A stretch of 64,000 nucleotides of DNA from Flavobacterium resistens (GCF_900182645.1 NZ_FXTA01000002.1:186001-250000); one strand, 5' to 3'. Numbered from the stretch's first letter, positions 17,075 through 26,367 are shown. A program made the numbers and translations. Notes: generated from the sequence alone by a model not told the origin.

Positions 17075-18475
17075 ATGACAGAAAAATCAACAGATAGTGG
17101 CGAAAGTTTTTTTGATCGATTAGCGTCAAAAGCTGAACGTTATGATAATGGCGCAGCGATCAGAAAAGAAGTGCCTCGTTCTTCTCATCAAGAATGGAAT
17201 CCATCTGAAGATCGTCAAGATCCTGTGGATATTTTGATTGAAACAAGTATTGGCAGACTTGAAAGTTTATTGCCCATTCGATATCGAAGAATGATTGAAT
17301 CGCCTTTTGCTTTTTACAGAGGAGCTGCAGCAATTATGGCAGCCGATTTAGCAAATACACCAAACACAGGAATACAGTTGCAGCTTTGCGGAGATTGTCA
17401 TTTAATGAATTTTGGCGGTTTCGCAACTCCTGAACGCAAATTGGTTTTTGATATTAACGATTTTGATGAAACATTTCCCGGTCCATGGGAATGGGATGTA
17501 AAAAGACTCGCAACAAGTTTTGCAATTGCGGGAAAGTGGCGAAAATTTTCTGCTAAAGATTGTAAAGCATTTGCCTGGCATGTTGCCGACAGTTATAAAA
17601 GACATATGCTCGATTACAGTAAATTATCGGCACTTCAAATTTGGTATGCTGATATTGATCTGGCAGAACTTATTGATTTGGGGAAAGATGAAGAATTAAA
17701 AGAATTTCAGCAGAAACGAATAAAAAAAGCGGCGGAATCTATTGCTCACGAAAAAGAGTTTGCAAAAATGACCTATTTAGATGGAGTTCGGGCCAGAATA
17801 AAAGATGATCCTCCATTGATTTATCATACTTCGGGAACTGAAGCAAGTTACACATTCAGAGAAGCGAAGCAGGTGCATAAACGATACATAGAATCGCTTC
17901 CGGAAGACAAACAAGTTTTGTTGAGTAGATACACTATACATGATTTTGCCATAAAAGTAGTAGGCGTGGGAAGTGTTGGAACACTCTGTGGCATAAGTTT
18001 ATTAATGTCGGCTACCGGAGAGCCAATTTTTTTGCAGTTTAAAGAAGCCAGAAAAAGTGTATTAGAAGCAAATGTAAAAAACAAAGGGAAATATCCTCAT
18101 CAGGGAGAACGAATTGTAATGGGACAAAAATTAATGCAGTCAGCGCCAGATATGTTTTTAGGATGGACAAATGATGATAAAGGCAAATATTTTTATATCC
18201 GTCAGCTTCGTGATGCCAAGATAAAGCCAGTTATAGAAATAATGAAATCCGAAAACATGGAAGATTACGCCAAAGCCTGCGGATGGGCACTTGCAAGAGC
18301 ACATGCAAGATCTGGTGATCCGTCGCTTTTGTCTGGATATATGGGAAATAATAATGAATTTGCGAATGCTATTTCTAAGTTTTCAATGTCATATGCACAT
18401 CAAAATGAATTGGATTATAATAAAATGGTCGAAGCCATAAAAGAAGGAAGATTGCCCATTTCAGCAGAAATGTAA
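17075..18475 (+). CDS. DUF2252 family protein
   Basis: A 466-residue soluble protein with no signal peptide. DUF2252 proteins have a kinase-like (aminoglycoside phosphotransferase-type) pattern: LCGDCHLMNFGGF with His109 and Asn112 resembles the catalytic loop HGDxxxxN, and VFDINDFDE (Asp126, Asp129, Asp131) the metal-binding DFG-like loop. Real activity is not established. It is the only clearly cytoplasmic enzyme in a cluster of envelope proteins. C-terminal GWALARAHARSGD is also typical of the family. Confidence 0.88.
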   Translation: MTEKSTDSGESFFDRLASKAERYDNGAAIRKEVPRSSHQEWNPSEDRQDPVDILIETSIGRLESLLPIRYRRMIESPFAFYRGAAAIMAADLANTPNTGIQLQLCGDCHLMNFGGFATPERKLVFDINDFDETFPGPWEWDVKRLATSFAIAGKWRKFSAKDCKAFAWHVADSYKRHMLDYSKLSALQIWYADIDLAELIDLGKDEELKEFQQKRIKKAAESIAHEKEFAKMTYLDGVRARIKDDPPLIYHTSGTEASYTFREAKQVHKRYIESLPEDKQVLLSRYTIHDFAIKVVGVGSVGTLCGISLLMSATGEPIFLQFKEARKSVLEANVKNKGKYPHQGERIVMGQKLMQSAPDMFLGWTNDDKGKYFYIRQLRDAKIKPVIEIMKSENMEDYAKACGWALARAHARSGDPSLLSGYMGNNNEFANAISKFSMSYAHQNELDYNKMVEAIKEGRLPISAEM

Positions 18476-18755
18476 TTCGCACGCATGTTGTCGCTCAGAT
18501 TTAAAAAAGATTTGTAAGAATCAAAACTTAGATTTTAGATGAAATCATCAAATATAATAAGTAAGATTTTTTGCAATAAAGTATGTTAATTAAAGAAAAT
18601 AACATATCTTTAGGCTATGTTAAGATGTTGTTTAATAGTTGTTTGAGTTAATTTAACAACCATTTTACATTATATTAACGCCCCAAAGATTTTACATGAT
18701 TTTAATAAAGCATTCGAGTTAAACTAATTTAATTATTAATTTAAATATCAGAACA

Positions 18756-19337
18756 ATGAATATTAAAAGAACAAATCTTCGCCTAATTCCGTTAATATTA
18801 TTGGGATTGTTTTACAGTTGTTCACCTACTGTAAAAGTTACCACAGATTACGATCATTCTGCTAATTTCAGCCAATACAAAACTTTTACGGTTTATGACT
18901 TAAAAGCTCAGGAAGGTCAAGTAAATCAGCTTAATGCAGATCGTGTTGCAAAAGCAATTCGTGCCGAAATGACCGCTAAAGGATTTGTAGAATCAAATGA
19001 TAATCCAGATTTAAAAGTCAATGCGGTTTCTATATTAAAAAACAAAACCCAGGTTACTGCCGATACTAATTTTTATGGTTATGGAGGAATGTATCGTCCA
19101 TACGGATATTGGGGCGGTGGTGCTATGATGGGTGGCGGTACAACAACATTTAATTCATATGATTATGTTGATGGTTCGCTTGTAATTGATATTGTATCTT
19201 CAAAAACACAAAAACTGCTTTGGCAAGGAATCGGTAATGCCCAAATCGACAGCAAACCAGATAATCCGGAAGAATTTATTGCAGGTGCAATTAAAAAAAT
19301 ACTAGAAGGCTTTCCCCCAGGTCTCGCTAAAAAATAA
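18756..19337 (+). CDS. DUF4136 lipoprotein
   Basis: A 193-residue lipoprotein; the lipobox LFYSC places Cys22 as the lipidated residue. The mature part begins VKVTTDYDHSANFSQYKTF, the usual DUF4136 start, contains a Gly/Tyr-rich loop (YGYGGMYRPYGYWGGG) and ends with the QIDSKPDNPEEFIAGAIKKILEGFPP pattern. Function is unknown; it acts at the outer or inner membrane from the periplasmic side. It is preceded by a 280-bp AT-rich gap and followed by a stable hairpin. Confidence 0.88.
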   Translation: MNIKRTNLRLIPLILLGLFYSCSPTVKVTTDYDHSANFSQYKTFTVYDLKAQEGQVNQLNADRVAKAIRAEMTAKGFVESNDNPDLKVNAVSILKNKTQVTADTNFYGYGGMYRPYGYWGGGAMMGGGTTTFNSYDYVDGSLVIDIVSSKTQKLLWQGIGNAQIDSKPDNPEEFIAGAIKKILEGFPPGLAKK

Positions 19338-19354
19338 GCTTTTAAATTTATTTT

Positions 19355-19402
19355 ATAAAGACAATTATACTTATCTGGAAACAGATAAGTGTTAGTCTTT
19401 AT
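19355..19402 (+). terminator. Nested hairpin between DUF4136 gene and AraC regulator
   Basis: Inner arms ACTTATCTG (19369-19377) and CAGATAAGT (19382-19390) close a GAAA tetraloop; outer arms ATAAAGAC (19355-19362) and GTCTTTAT (19395-19402) enclose it. There is no T-run directly after, so it may be a processing or stabilising structure rather than a simple terminator. Confidence 0.6.
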
Positions 19403-19476
19403 GAGTTATGGTACACAACTTTCTTTTAAAATTCATTTTTAAGAAAGAGCAATTATTAATTATAAAAAACTAATAT

Positions 19477-20661
19477 ATGCTGGATATAGTACTTTCTCTT
19501 TTCTTTTTTATGGCTACAATGGTCGGTTTTGCAACATCATTTATGGTGCTGTTTTCTAAAAGAAATTACTCAAAGAGCTTTTTTTTAGGACTGTTCTTAT
19601 TTAGCCTTGCTGTTGTCAGTATATATAATTTTTACTTGTCGGCAAATGTCCTTAATTTTTTTCCTGATCTGTTTATGATCACGAAATCTTTTATGTTTTT
19701 AGTAGCGCCCAGTGCTTTTTTGTATGTCCGAAATCTATTGTTTACAGATCGTATATTCCAAAAATATGACTGGCTTCATTTCTTGCCTTTTCTGGTTTAT
19801 TTTAGTTTAACGTTTTGTGTTTGGATTGGTAATTTGGTTAATTTCCCGTTGGCACAAAGTTTTTCCCCTAAAATTCAAAGCCCATTTTCAATGTTGAGTT
19901 TGTCTATTTGGCTGCTTTATGCATTTTGCCAAACGATGATGGTTTTGAATTATGATTTAGAAAAATTCAAAAAAAATCATTTTAACAGAATAAAAGTTTT
20001 AAGCTGGATACGAGTTTATAATTTGGTGATTTTGTTTATGTTTTCGGCACTTTTTGTGCATTATTTTTTAGTCAGTAGCGTTTATACTGTCGATTTGTCT
20101 TGTTATATACTGATTTCATTTGTACTTGTTTTTACAGTAGGTTGGCTTTATTTTAAGCCACAAATATTCTATGATATAAATACAAATGAAGTCAATGATG
20201 ATTTTCAAATCGTTGAAGAGAAACTGCTCGTGATACAAGAAAACGAATCAAAAAACACATTGCCAATTGTTAAAGATCTTACGGTTGAAAAGAAACAGCA
20301 ATATTTGATGCAATTGGAGGAAATTTTTGCCTCACGAGAACTTTTTCTGAAAAAGGATTTGGTAATAAGGGATATTGCTGATGAAACAGGAATATCTGTA
20401 CATCATCTTTCCAATTTAATTAATTCTGAATTTAATCTGCATTTTCAAGATTATGTAAACTTGAAAAGAATAGAATATTTCAAAGAAAAAATTAATGACC
20501 CAGAATGGAAAGATCTTTCTCTCGAAGGAATGGCTTGGGGTTCTGGTTTTAAATCAAGAACAACCTGTTTTAGAGCTTTTCTTAAACACACCGGAAAATC
20601 GCCGTCAGAATATTTTAAAGTTGTCAGAATGAATCCGGAAAAGCGCATACATATTATCTAA
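19477..20661 (+). CDS. Membrane-anchored AraC-family regulator
   Basis: A 394-residue protein with about seven N-terminal membrane segments (residues 1-225) and a C-terminal AraC/XylS DNA-binding domain (about 285-390) with two HTH units: LVIRDIADETGISVHHLSNLIN and LSLEGMAWGSGFKSRTTCFRAFLKHTGKSPSEY. This arrangement is common in Bacteroidota, where a membrane sensor is joined directly to the DNA-binding domain. It probably senses a membrane or periplasmic signal and controls the neighbouring envelope genes; an inverted repeat just downstream at 20689-20708 is a candidate site. Confidence 0.9.
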   Translation: MLDIVLSLFFFMATMVGFATSFMVLFSKRNYSKSFFLGLFLFSLAVVSIYNFYLSANVLNFFPDLFMITKSFMFLVAPSAFLYVRNLLFTDRIFQKYDWLHFLPFLVYFSLTFCVWIGNLVNFPLAQSFSPKIQSPFSMLSLSIWLLYAFCQTMMVLNYDLEKFKKNHFNRIKVLSWIRVYNLVILFMFSALFVHYFLVSSVYTVDLSCYILISFVLVFTVGWLYFKPQIFYDINTNEVNDDFQIVEEKLLVIQENESKNTLPIVKDLTVEKKQQYLMQLEEIFASRELFLKKDLVIRDIADETGISVHHLSNLINSEFNLHFQDYVNLKRIEYFKEKINDPEWKDLSLEGMAWGSGFKSRTTCFRAFLKHTGKSPSEYFKVVRMNPEKRIHII

Positions 20662-20688
20662 AATAATATTCAAACTGATGACAAGTCG

Positions 20689-20708
20689 TTGATAAACATG
20701 ATTATCAA
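20689..20708. promoter_or_regulatory. Operator-like inverted repeat before the second barrel gene
   Basis: TTGATAA, spacer ACATGA, TTATCAA. It lies 28 bases upstream of the ATG at 20736, in the promoter region of a barrel gene next to an AraC-type regulator gene. Binding is inferred from position only. Confidence 0.4.
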
Positions 20709-20735
20709 GTCTCATTAATTTTAAATGCAAGAACA

Positions 20736-21713
20736 ATGAAAACGGAATTAAATCGACATAATCAAATCAAAAAATCAGTTGTTTTATCTTTAATAATATT
20801 GATGCATTTTTCAGGTTATGCACAGCTTAAAGGAGGTCATATTCTTGGATCTTCCGGACTACAATCGGGAACTCAGGCTCCAGAAAACATGCTTACAGTA
20901 TATGTGCCTGGATATTTTTACGAAGCAGGTTCTCTAAGAAATGCCGATGGAGACAAATCCATTGCAAATCCAGATATTAATATGTTTTTAACTGGTGTAG
21001 GCGCAAATTATGTGAGCGATTTTAAAATTCTTGGCGCAAATTATGGCGCAACTCTTTTGGTTGCTTTTGCATCAAATGCCATTCAGGGAAGTTATGTGGA
21101 TTCAAAAAGTTCTTTTGCTTTTACTGATATGCTCGTACAGCCCATTCAATTAGGGTGGCATCATAAAAGAGCAGATTTTGTTTTTAGTTATCAATTGTAT
21201 CTTCCTACAGGAAAATATGAGTTGGGTGGAAGTAACAACAGCGGATTAGGAATGTTTATGAATGAATTTTCGGGAGGAACGACTTTGTTTTTTAATGACA
21301 AAAAAACAACTCATTTCTCGATTTTGGCCGCTTATGAACTCAACGGCAGAAAGAAAGATACCGATATAAAAACAGGTGACATTTTAAGTATCGAAGGAGG
21401 TTTGGGCAAAACTTTTTATATGATGAATGCCGAGAAAACTGCTCCAACTGGAATTTTGAATGCAGGATTAATCTATTATCTACAATATAAAGTATCAAAT
21501 GATGAAATACCGGTTGGTACACTGCTTCTGGAGCCACACAAAGACAGAGTTGGAGCTTTAGGTGCTGAGGTGAATTATTTTCATATTGGATGCAAAACTA
21601 CAGCTGGACTGCGATGGGTTTCTGAAATTGGAGCTGTAAACAGGTTTCAGGGAAATACATTTTTCTTAACACTGGCACATGTATTCAGTTTTCAAAAAGA
21701 ACAACCTAAATAA
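20736..21713 (+). CDS. Outer-membrane beta-barrel protein, 'transporter' (MetA/SphA-like)
   Basis: A 325-residue exported protein; signal peptide ends near FSGYAQLKGG. The features GGHILGSSGLQSGTQAPE, FVFSYQLYLPTGKY and GLGMFMNEFSGG are usual in Phenol_MetA_deg/SphA-type outer-membrane barrels, and the last strand FFLTLAHVFSF carries the aromatic end expected for barrel insertion. Substrate unknown. The gene is 37 bases upstream of an Omp85-like gene and probably co-transcribed with it. Confidence 0.77.
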   Translation: MKTELNRHNQIKKSVVLSLIILMHFSGYAQLKGGHILGSSGLQSGTQAPENMLTVYVPGYFYEAGSLRNADGDKSIANPDINMFLTGVGANYVSDFKILGANYGATLLVAFASNAIQGSYVDSKSSFAFTDMLVQPIQLGWHHKRADFVFSYQLYLPTGKYELGGSNNSGLGMFMNEFSGGTTLFFNDKKTTHFSILAAYELNGRKKDTDIKTGDILSIEGGLGKTFYMMNAEKTAPTGILNAGLIYYLQYKVSNDEIPVGTLLLEPHKDRVGALGAEVNYFHIGCKTTAGLRWVSEIGAVNRFQGNTFFLTLAHVFSFQKEQPK

Positions 21714-21749
21714 TCAATTTCCTATTTACAGGAAGAAACATATTCTGCA

Positions 21750-22937
21750 ATGAAAAAAAAGCGTCCTTTTGATCGAAAATGTATTTGGAAGACCAGATTA
21801 ATTATTGTCTTGTTTCTCTTGTCTTACACAGGAATGACTTCACAAACAACAACATCGGAACCTAAAAATATGCGCTATAGAGATTCTCTTGATGGAGCTA
21901 TCGATTTAAGCAATTTTTTAATTTATGCAAATGGTTTTCTAGTAATTCCAGCCATTATATCTGAACCGGCTTTAGGAGGATTTGGAGGTGCTTTGGCTCC
22001 AATTTTTCTTAAAAAACACAACCCAGTAATCGATGAAGACGGTAAAAAACGTTTTATAAATCCGGATATAACCGGAGGATTCGGAATGTACACAGCAAAT
22101 AACAGCTGGATGGGAGGAGCATTTCGTTCTGCAACTTTAATAAAACCAAAAATATTATATCGTGTTGGAGCAGCGTACGGAGATATAAATCTGTCCTTTT
22201 ATGCCAATAATCTTCCCGGAAATGACCAGGAATTTAAATTGAATTTTAGATCAACGGTTTTTTATACACAATGGCTAAAGCAATTTAACAATGAAAAATG
22301 GAGCGCCGGACCGCAATATTTGTTTTTAAATTCAAAAATAAATCTGCCCGACTTAAATCTTCCGCCTCCGTTTGTTAAACCGGGCGATATTAAAAGTACG
22401 GTAAGTCAGTTAGGAGCAGCGCTTCAATTTGACGGACGTGACAATATATTTACACCAGATAAAGGAATACGAATTCAGTCAGATTTTTTCTGGTCAGATA
22501 AAGGACTAGGAAGTGATTATAATTTCTGGCGTATTAATTTGTCTGCAATAGGCTATTATCCAATAACGGATAAATTAATTGGCGGACTTAGGATTGAAGG
22601 GGAGCAGGCGTTGGGAAGTCCGCCTTTTTATCTTAAACCGGGAATTAATTTAAGAGGAATTCCGGCAGCCAGATATATGGGAAACACCAGTATTGTAAAC
22701 GAACTTGAGTTTCGCTGGGATCTGTATCGAAGATGGAGTTTGATGGGATTTGGTGGCCTTGCAAGTGCATTTGATAATTGGGATAAAGCATTTCAAAAAC
22801 CTGTCGTTTATAGTTACGGAACAGGTTTTAGATATTTAATCGCCCGAAAATTTAAACTTCGAATGGGAATTGATGTTGCAAAAGGAAATGAAGATTGGGC
22901 TTATTATATTGTTTTTGGAAGCAATTGGATGAGGTAG
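21750..22937 (+). CDS. Omp85-type (BamA/TamA family) outer-membrane protein, short form
   Basis: A 395-residue exported protein with signal peptide ending around TGMTSQ. It matches the surface-antigen (D15) barrel: the early GGFGGALAPIFL, the conserved GLRIEGEQALG and the segment NLRGIPAARYMGNTSIVNELEFRW, which corresponds to the lid-lock RG(I/Y) motif, and a terminal strand ending SNWMR. POTRA domains are absent, so it is not the essential BamA. It may insert or export a partner or act as a channel. It closes the cluster that begins with the sulfatase. Confidence 0.82.
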   Translation: MKKKRPFDRKCIWKTRLIIVLFLLSYTGMTSQTTTSEPKNMRYRDSLDGAIDLSNFLIYANGFLVIPAIISEPALGGFGGALAPIFLKKHNPVIDEDGKKRFINPDITGGFGMYTANNSWMGGAFRSATLIKPKILYRVGAAYGDINLSFYANNLPGNDQEFKLNFRSTVFYTQWLKQFNNEKWSAGPQYLFLNSKINLPDLNLPPPFVKPGDIKSTVSQLGAALQFDGRDNIFTPDKGIRIQSDFFWSDKGLGSDYNFWRINLSAIGYYPITDKLIGGLRIEGEQALGSPPFYLKPGINLRGIPAARYMGNTSIVNELEFRWDLYRRWSLMGFGGLASAFDNWDKAFQKPVVYSYGTGFRYLIARKFKLRMGIDVAKGNEDWAYYIVFGSNWMR

Positions 22938-22945
22938 TTTTTTTA

Positions 22946-23036
22946 GTGAAAAGTGAAAAGTGAAAAGTGAAAAGTGAAAAGTGAAAAGTGAAAAGTGAAT
23001 AGTAAAAAGTGAATAGTAAAAAGTGAATAGTAAATT
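22946..23036. repeat. Tandem heptamer array, 13 units
   Basis: The first seven units are perfect GTGAAAA; the following six alternate GTGAATA and GTAAAAA-like units, giving a 14-bp higher-order period. It fills the gap between the Omp85-like gene and the shared terminator. Confidence 0.88.
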
Positions 23037-23053
23037 ATAAAAAGTAAATAGTG

Positions 23054-23090
23054 AAACTCCCGACAATAACTGTCGGGAGTTTGTTTTTTT
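23054..23090. terminator. Bidirectional terminator between Omp85-like gene and CPBP protease gene
   Basis: Arms ACTCCCGACA (23056-23065) and TGTCGGGAGT (23071-23080), loop ATAAC, then TTGTTTTTTT. It serves both converging genes. Confidence 0.9.
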
Positions 23091-23950
23091 TATTTCTTCC
23101 AATAAGGTCTAATGATTTTGTTTTCTTTTCGACTTAAAGCTAATAGTACAAATGCTCCTACTGCACAGAATAAAATAGCCTGAATAGATCCTTCGGGACC
23201 AAATTCTCCTCCGGTAATGAATTCTGGGCCTTGTATTTTAGCATTTAATAAACTATTTGTTTTTTCGTTTCCAGATGTTATCGCACCATAAATTCCAGAT
23301 TGAGTAAAATTCCAAGCAAAATGCAAGGCTATTGGAAACCATAAATTACGGCTGTAAATAAAGGCGGCTCCAAGCATAAAACCTGCCATAGTTATGCATA
23401 TTGCCGAAATCAAAGTCCCATGAGGATTTGCTAAATGAAAAATGCCAAACAGTACTGAAGATATGATAAGAGAAATATAACTTCCCAGTTTTTCTTCTAC
23501 AATTCTTAAGATAATTCCACGTACTAATATTTCTTCAATAATAGCTACAGTAAACATAATGGTAAAAGGAATCAAAATGAATGAAATTGGGTTAATGCTC
23601 ACAACATTGTAGCTTCCGTTTAGGTATATCACTAAGATAGTGAGAGATTGCAAAGTAAAACCAATGAGAGTGCCAAGAATAAGATTTTTTGCAAGTCTTT
23701 TTGTAGAAAATTCTTCGATTGCTCTCTTGTCATATTTTTTAAAGAAAAGAATGTAACTGAAAATGCATAAAGCAGAAACAAAAAGCCCTTTTAAAAGGTT
23801 TCGGTAATCTTTTTCAAGTGCTGTTAAGGCCAGTAATTTTACAGCAATTTGTTGACTAATAATAACAACTGCCATAAAAGTAAGTAAGGCAAGAATGATT
23901 TTTGTTATTGGAGAATTAAACGTTTTTTGTTTTAAAGTAAGCGTTTCCAT
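23090..23950 (-). CDS. CPBP family intramembrane metalloprotease
   Basis: A 286-residue protein with about eight membrane segments. It has the complete CPBP/Abi active site: IIEEILVRG (Glu139, Glu140, Arg144), FGIFHLANP (His172) and IALHFAWN (His210, Asn214). Such proteases process prenylated or other membrane proteins, and some protect bacteria from their own peptides. Here it stands alone, convergent to the envelope cluster, so its target is unknown. A TATTTTTG -7-like box is present at 23980-23987 on its strand. Confidence 0.92.
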   Translation of the reverse strand: METLTLKQKTFNSPITKIILALLTFMAVVIISQQIAVKLLALTALEKDYRNLLKGLFVSALCIFSYILFFKKYDKRAIEEFSTKRLAKNLILGTLIGFTLQSLTILVIYLNGSYNVVSINPISFILIPFTIMFTVAIIEEILVRGIILRIVEEKLGSYISLIISSVLFGIFHLANPHGTLISAICITMAGFMLGAAFIYSRNLWFPIALHFAWNFTQSGIYGAITSGNEKTNSLLNAKIQGPEFITGGEFGPEGSIQAILFCAVGAFVLLALSRKENKIIRPYWKK

Positions 23951-24027
23951 TTGATTGTATTTAATGATTTATGATGAGACAAAAATATCCCGAATCAAAA
24001 CCAAAAAATAGAATGAAATTTGCCTCT

Positions 24028-24825
24028 TTATAATTTTTGAAACTGTTTAGGCAGAAATCCGGTTTGTGTTTTAAAAGTCCGTATAAAATGGCTTTGATCT
24101 GCAAATCCGCATTCTAAAGCGATTTCAGTCAAATTGATTTCATTGGATTGTATCAGCGAAAGCGAACGATTGATTTTAATACGACGCATATATTCGCCCA
24201 AAGTGCATCCAAAATATTTAGGAAAATGTTTTGAAATTGTAATAGGGTTGAGGTTTAAAACCAATGCTAAATCCTGCAGATTTGGATTTTCATTCCAACA
24301 ATCGTTTAATAATTCATTTAAACTTTTTACCCAAAACGGACTTTTTTCAAATCGATCCAAATGAGTATTAGCAACAGTTAATTGAGAAAACAGCATCTTA
24401 ATTGTATCGGCAGAAAAAGTATCGGCAGTAAGTGTTTCCTTAAAAATCTTTAAAATTAAAAACTTGGTAAAAGCTTCATTTTGAATTGATTTTTCTATAA
24501 CAGCTTCAGAAATTTGAAGTTCTTTGAGCAGATTTTCTTCAATTTCGATATTGATGTTTCGGGAAGGAAAAAGTGTATTTTGGTTTAAATGCAATTCGTC
24601 GCTGTGATAAAATAATAGCGATCCTGGACCGACCGTTTCGCTGAAATTTTTCCTTTTCTCCGTCGTGCCTCCTTTTAAAAAAAGCGTTATATGAGCGTTA
24701 TTGTGCGAATGCCAGCCTTCATAAACTTTATTTTGATACTCCGTTTCAACAACTGCAATTCCCTCTTGAGTATTGAAGATGTTTTTGGTATTGCCTAAAT
24801 AAGTTTCTTTTTCCAGTTCGTACAT
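24028..24825 (-). CDS. AraC-family transcription regulator
   Basis: A cytoplasmic regulator of 265 residues when started at the ATG at 24825 (MYELEKETYLG); an upstream TTG at 24912 would add 29 residues of poor character. The N-terminal half is a cupin-like sensor domain (GWHSHNNAHITLFLKGGT, GPGSLLFYHSDELH), and the C-terminal 100 residues hold two HTH units: NLQDLALVLNLNPITISKHF and NLTEIALECGFADQSHFIRTF. Target genes are unknown; it is next to the CPBP gene on the same strand with a 77-base gap. Start choice is the main doubt. Confidence 0.87.
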   Translation of the reverse strand: MYELEKETYLGNTKNIFNTQEGIAVVETEYQNKVYEGWHSHNNAHITLFLKGGTTEKRKNFSETVGPGSLLFYHSDELHLNQNTLFPSRNINIEIEENLLKELQISEAVIEKSIQNEAFTKFLILKIFKETLTADTFSADTIKMLFSQLTVANTHLDRFEKSPFWVKSLNELLNDCWNENPNLQDLALVLNLNPITISKHFPKYFGCTLGEYMRRIKINRSLSLIQSNEINLTEIALECGFADQSHFIRTFKTQTGFLPKQFQKL

Positions 24826-25113
24826 GTCCGGTTTTGATATGGCATTTTCAAGAACTAAAATACTATTTATTTGTAAATAATAGCGAGTATTTTGAAAGTC
24901 TATTTTGGACAAAAATTTTCTAATTTTCTAATTGCCAAATTTTCTAATTTAAAAAAAAATCTGATTGTATAATTTGTAAGATTTAAACGCATAATAAAAA
25001 TATTGTATAAACATTAACTGTTAAATAATAGTTTTTTTACCAATTATTTAATTTTTTTGTAACAAAAATATAATACGGGCTACTAATTAGTCAACTATTT
25101 AAATCCTTTGATT

Positions 25114-26310
25114 ATGTATAAAAATACAATGAAATCAGTTTTTGCTGCATCTGCATTTTTTGTTGCTGTAGGCGGCTGTTTTGCGCAAGACATTTTGGTA
25201 AACTCATTAAAGTTGAATGCAAGTGATAAAAGTAAAGAGAACTTTAAATTCACTGAAGTAGTTAACTTAGGAACAACATCAGTAAAATCTCAGGGATCTT
25301 CTGGAACTTGCTGGAGTTATTCAACTAACTCATTTTTAGAATCAGAAATGATTCGTTTAGGAAAACAGCCAGTAGAATTGTCTCAGGTTTTTTCTGCAAG
25401 AAATGTGTATGTTGACAAAGGCGTAAATTATGTTCGTATGCACGGAGCAATCACTTTAGGTGATGGAGGAGCTTTGCACGATGTAATTAATATGTATAAA
25501 AAATACGGAACTGTTCCGAGAGAAGTTTACACAGGATTAAACTACGGAACAGACAAAAATAAATTTGCTGAAATGGCAGCTCTTATTGAAGGAGTTCTTG
25601 TAGCGGTTGTTAAAAATCCAAATGGAGAATTGACTCCAAACTGGCAAAAAGCATACGCAGCAGTTATTGATTCTTATTTAGGAAAAGCGCCGGATAACTT
25701 TACTTACAAAGGGAAAAACTATACACCGCAGTCTTTTGCTAAAGAAGTAGTAGGAATTAATCCAGATGAATATATTGAAATGTCTTCATTTACAACTTCT
25801 CCTTATTACCAAAAAACAACAATGATGGTGCCAGACAACTGGTCATTAGATCAGGTTTACAATGTAAAAGTTAATGATATGACGGATGTTATTGACAATG
25901 CATTGAAAAAAGGATATACTGTAGCTTGGGCAACTGACGTAAGTGAGAAAAGCTTTAGCTGGAAAAATGGTGTGGCGTATGTACCAACAAAGAAATTTGA
26001 TGACATGACAGCTGAAGAAAAAGCAGACATGTTCAACGGACCAAAAGCAGAACCAGAAATTACTCCAGAAATGCGTCAGGCTGCGTTTGATAATTACACA
26101 ACAACAGACGACCACGGAATGCATATTATTGGTCTTGCAAAAGATCAAACTGGAAAAGAATATTATATCGTAAAAAATTCTTGGGGAGAAACAAACGACT
26201 ACAAAGGTTTCTTGTTTGTAACTAAAAATTTCGTGAAATATAAAACTACTGCATTGTTAGTAAACAAAGGCGGAATTCCTGCTGAGATTGCTAAGAAATT
26301 AGGGGTTTAA
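25114..26310 (+). CDS. Exported C1-family cysteine peptidase (bleomycin hydrolase-like)
   Basis: A 398-residue papain-fold peptidase starting at the ATG at 25114; a TTG at 25108 would add two residues. The signal peptide ends around GGCFAQD. The active site is complete: Gln60-Gly and Cys66 in SQGSSGTCWSYS, His334 in DDHGMHIIG and Asn355 in KNSWGE. It is of the C1B bleomycin hydrolase or PepC type, which is normally cytoplasmic, but this one is clearly exported. Possible role is peptide breakdown in the periplasm. An isolated gene with its own terminator. Confidence 0.9.
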   Translation: MYKNTMKSVFAASAFFVAVGGCFAQDILVNSLKLNASDKSKENFKFTEVVNLGTTSVKSQGSSGTCWSYSTNSFLESEMIRLGKQPVELSQVFSARNVYVDKGVNYVRMHGAITLGDGGALHDVINMYKKYGTVPREVYTGLNYGTDKNKFAEMAALIEGVLVAVVKNPNGELTPNWQKAYAAVIDSYLGKAPDNFTYKGKNYTPQSFAKEVVGINPDEYIEMSSFTTSPYYQKTTMMVPDNWSLDQVYNVKVNDMTDVIDNALKKGYTVAWATDVSEKSFSWKNGVAYVPTKKFDDMTAEEKADMFNGPKAEPEITPEMRQAAFDNYTTTDDHGMHIIGLAKDQTGKEYYIVKNSWGETNDYKGFLFVTKNFVKYKTTALLVNKGGIPAEIAKKLGV

Positions 26311-26332
26311 TTTTATTCCGATTTAAAAATAG

Positions 26333-26367
26333 AAAAAGCGCTGCAAGAAATTGTGGCGCTTTTTTTT
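26333..26367 (+). terminator. Terminator after the C1 peptidase gene
   Basis: AAAAAGCGC and GCGCTTTTTTTT with inner CAA-GAAA-TTG pairing. Confidence 0.85.

Noticed and set aside
22836..23102. 88-residue minus-strand frame over the heptamer array
   Set aside because: Its repeated FTFHFSL pattern is the translation of the repeat.
24826..24912. 29-residue N-terminal extension of the AraC regulator at 24028
   Set aside because: Starts with TTG and lacks family similarity; ATG at 24825 gives the usual cupin start.
24910..24952. Three ATTTTCTAATT-like repeats
   Set aside because: Short and AT-only; expected by chance and slippage in this background.
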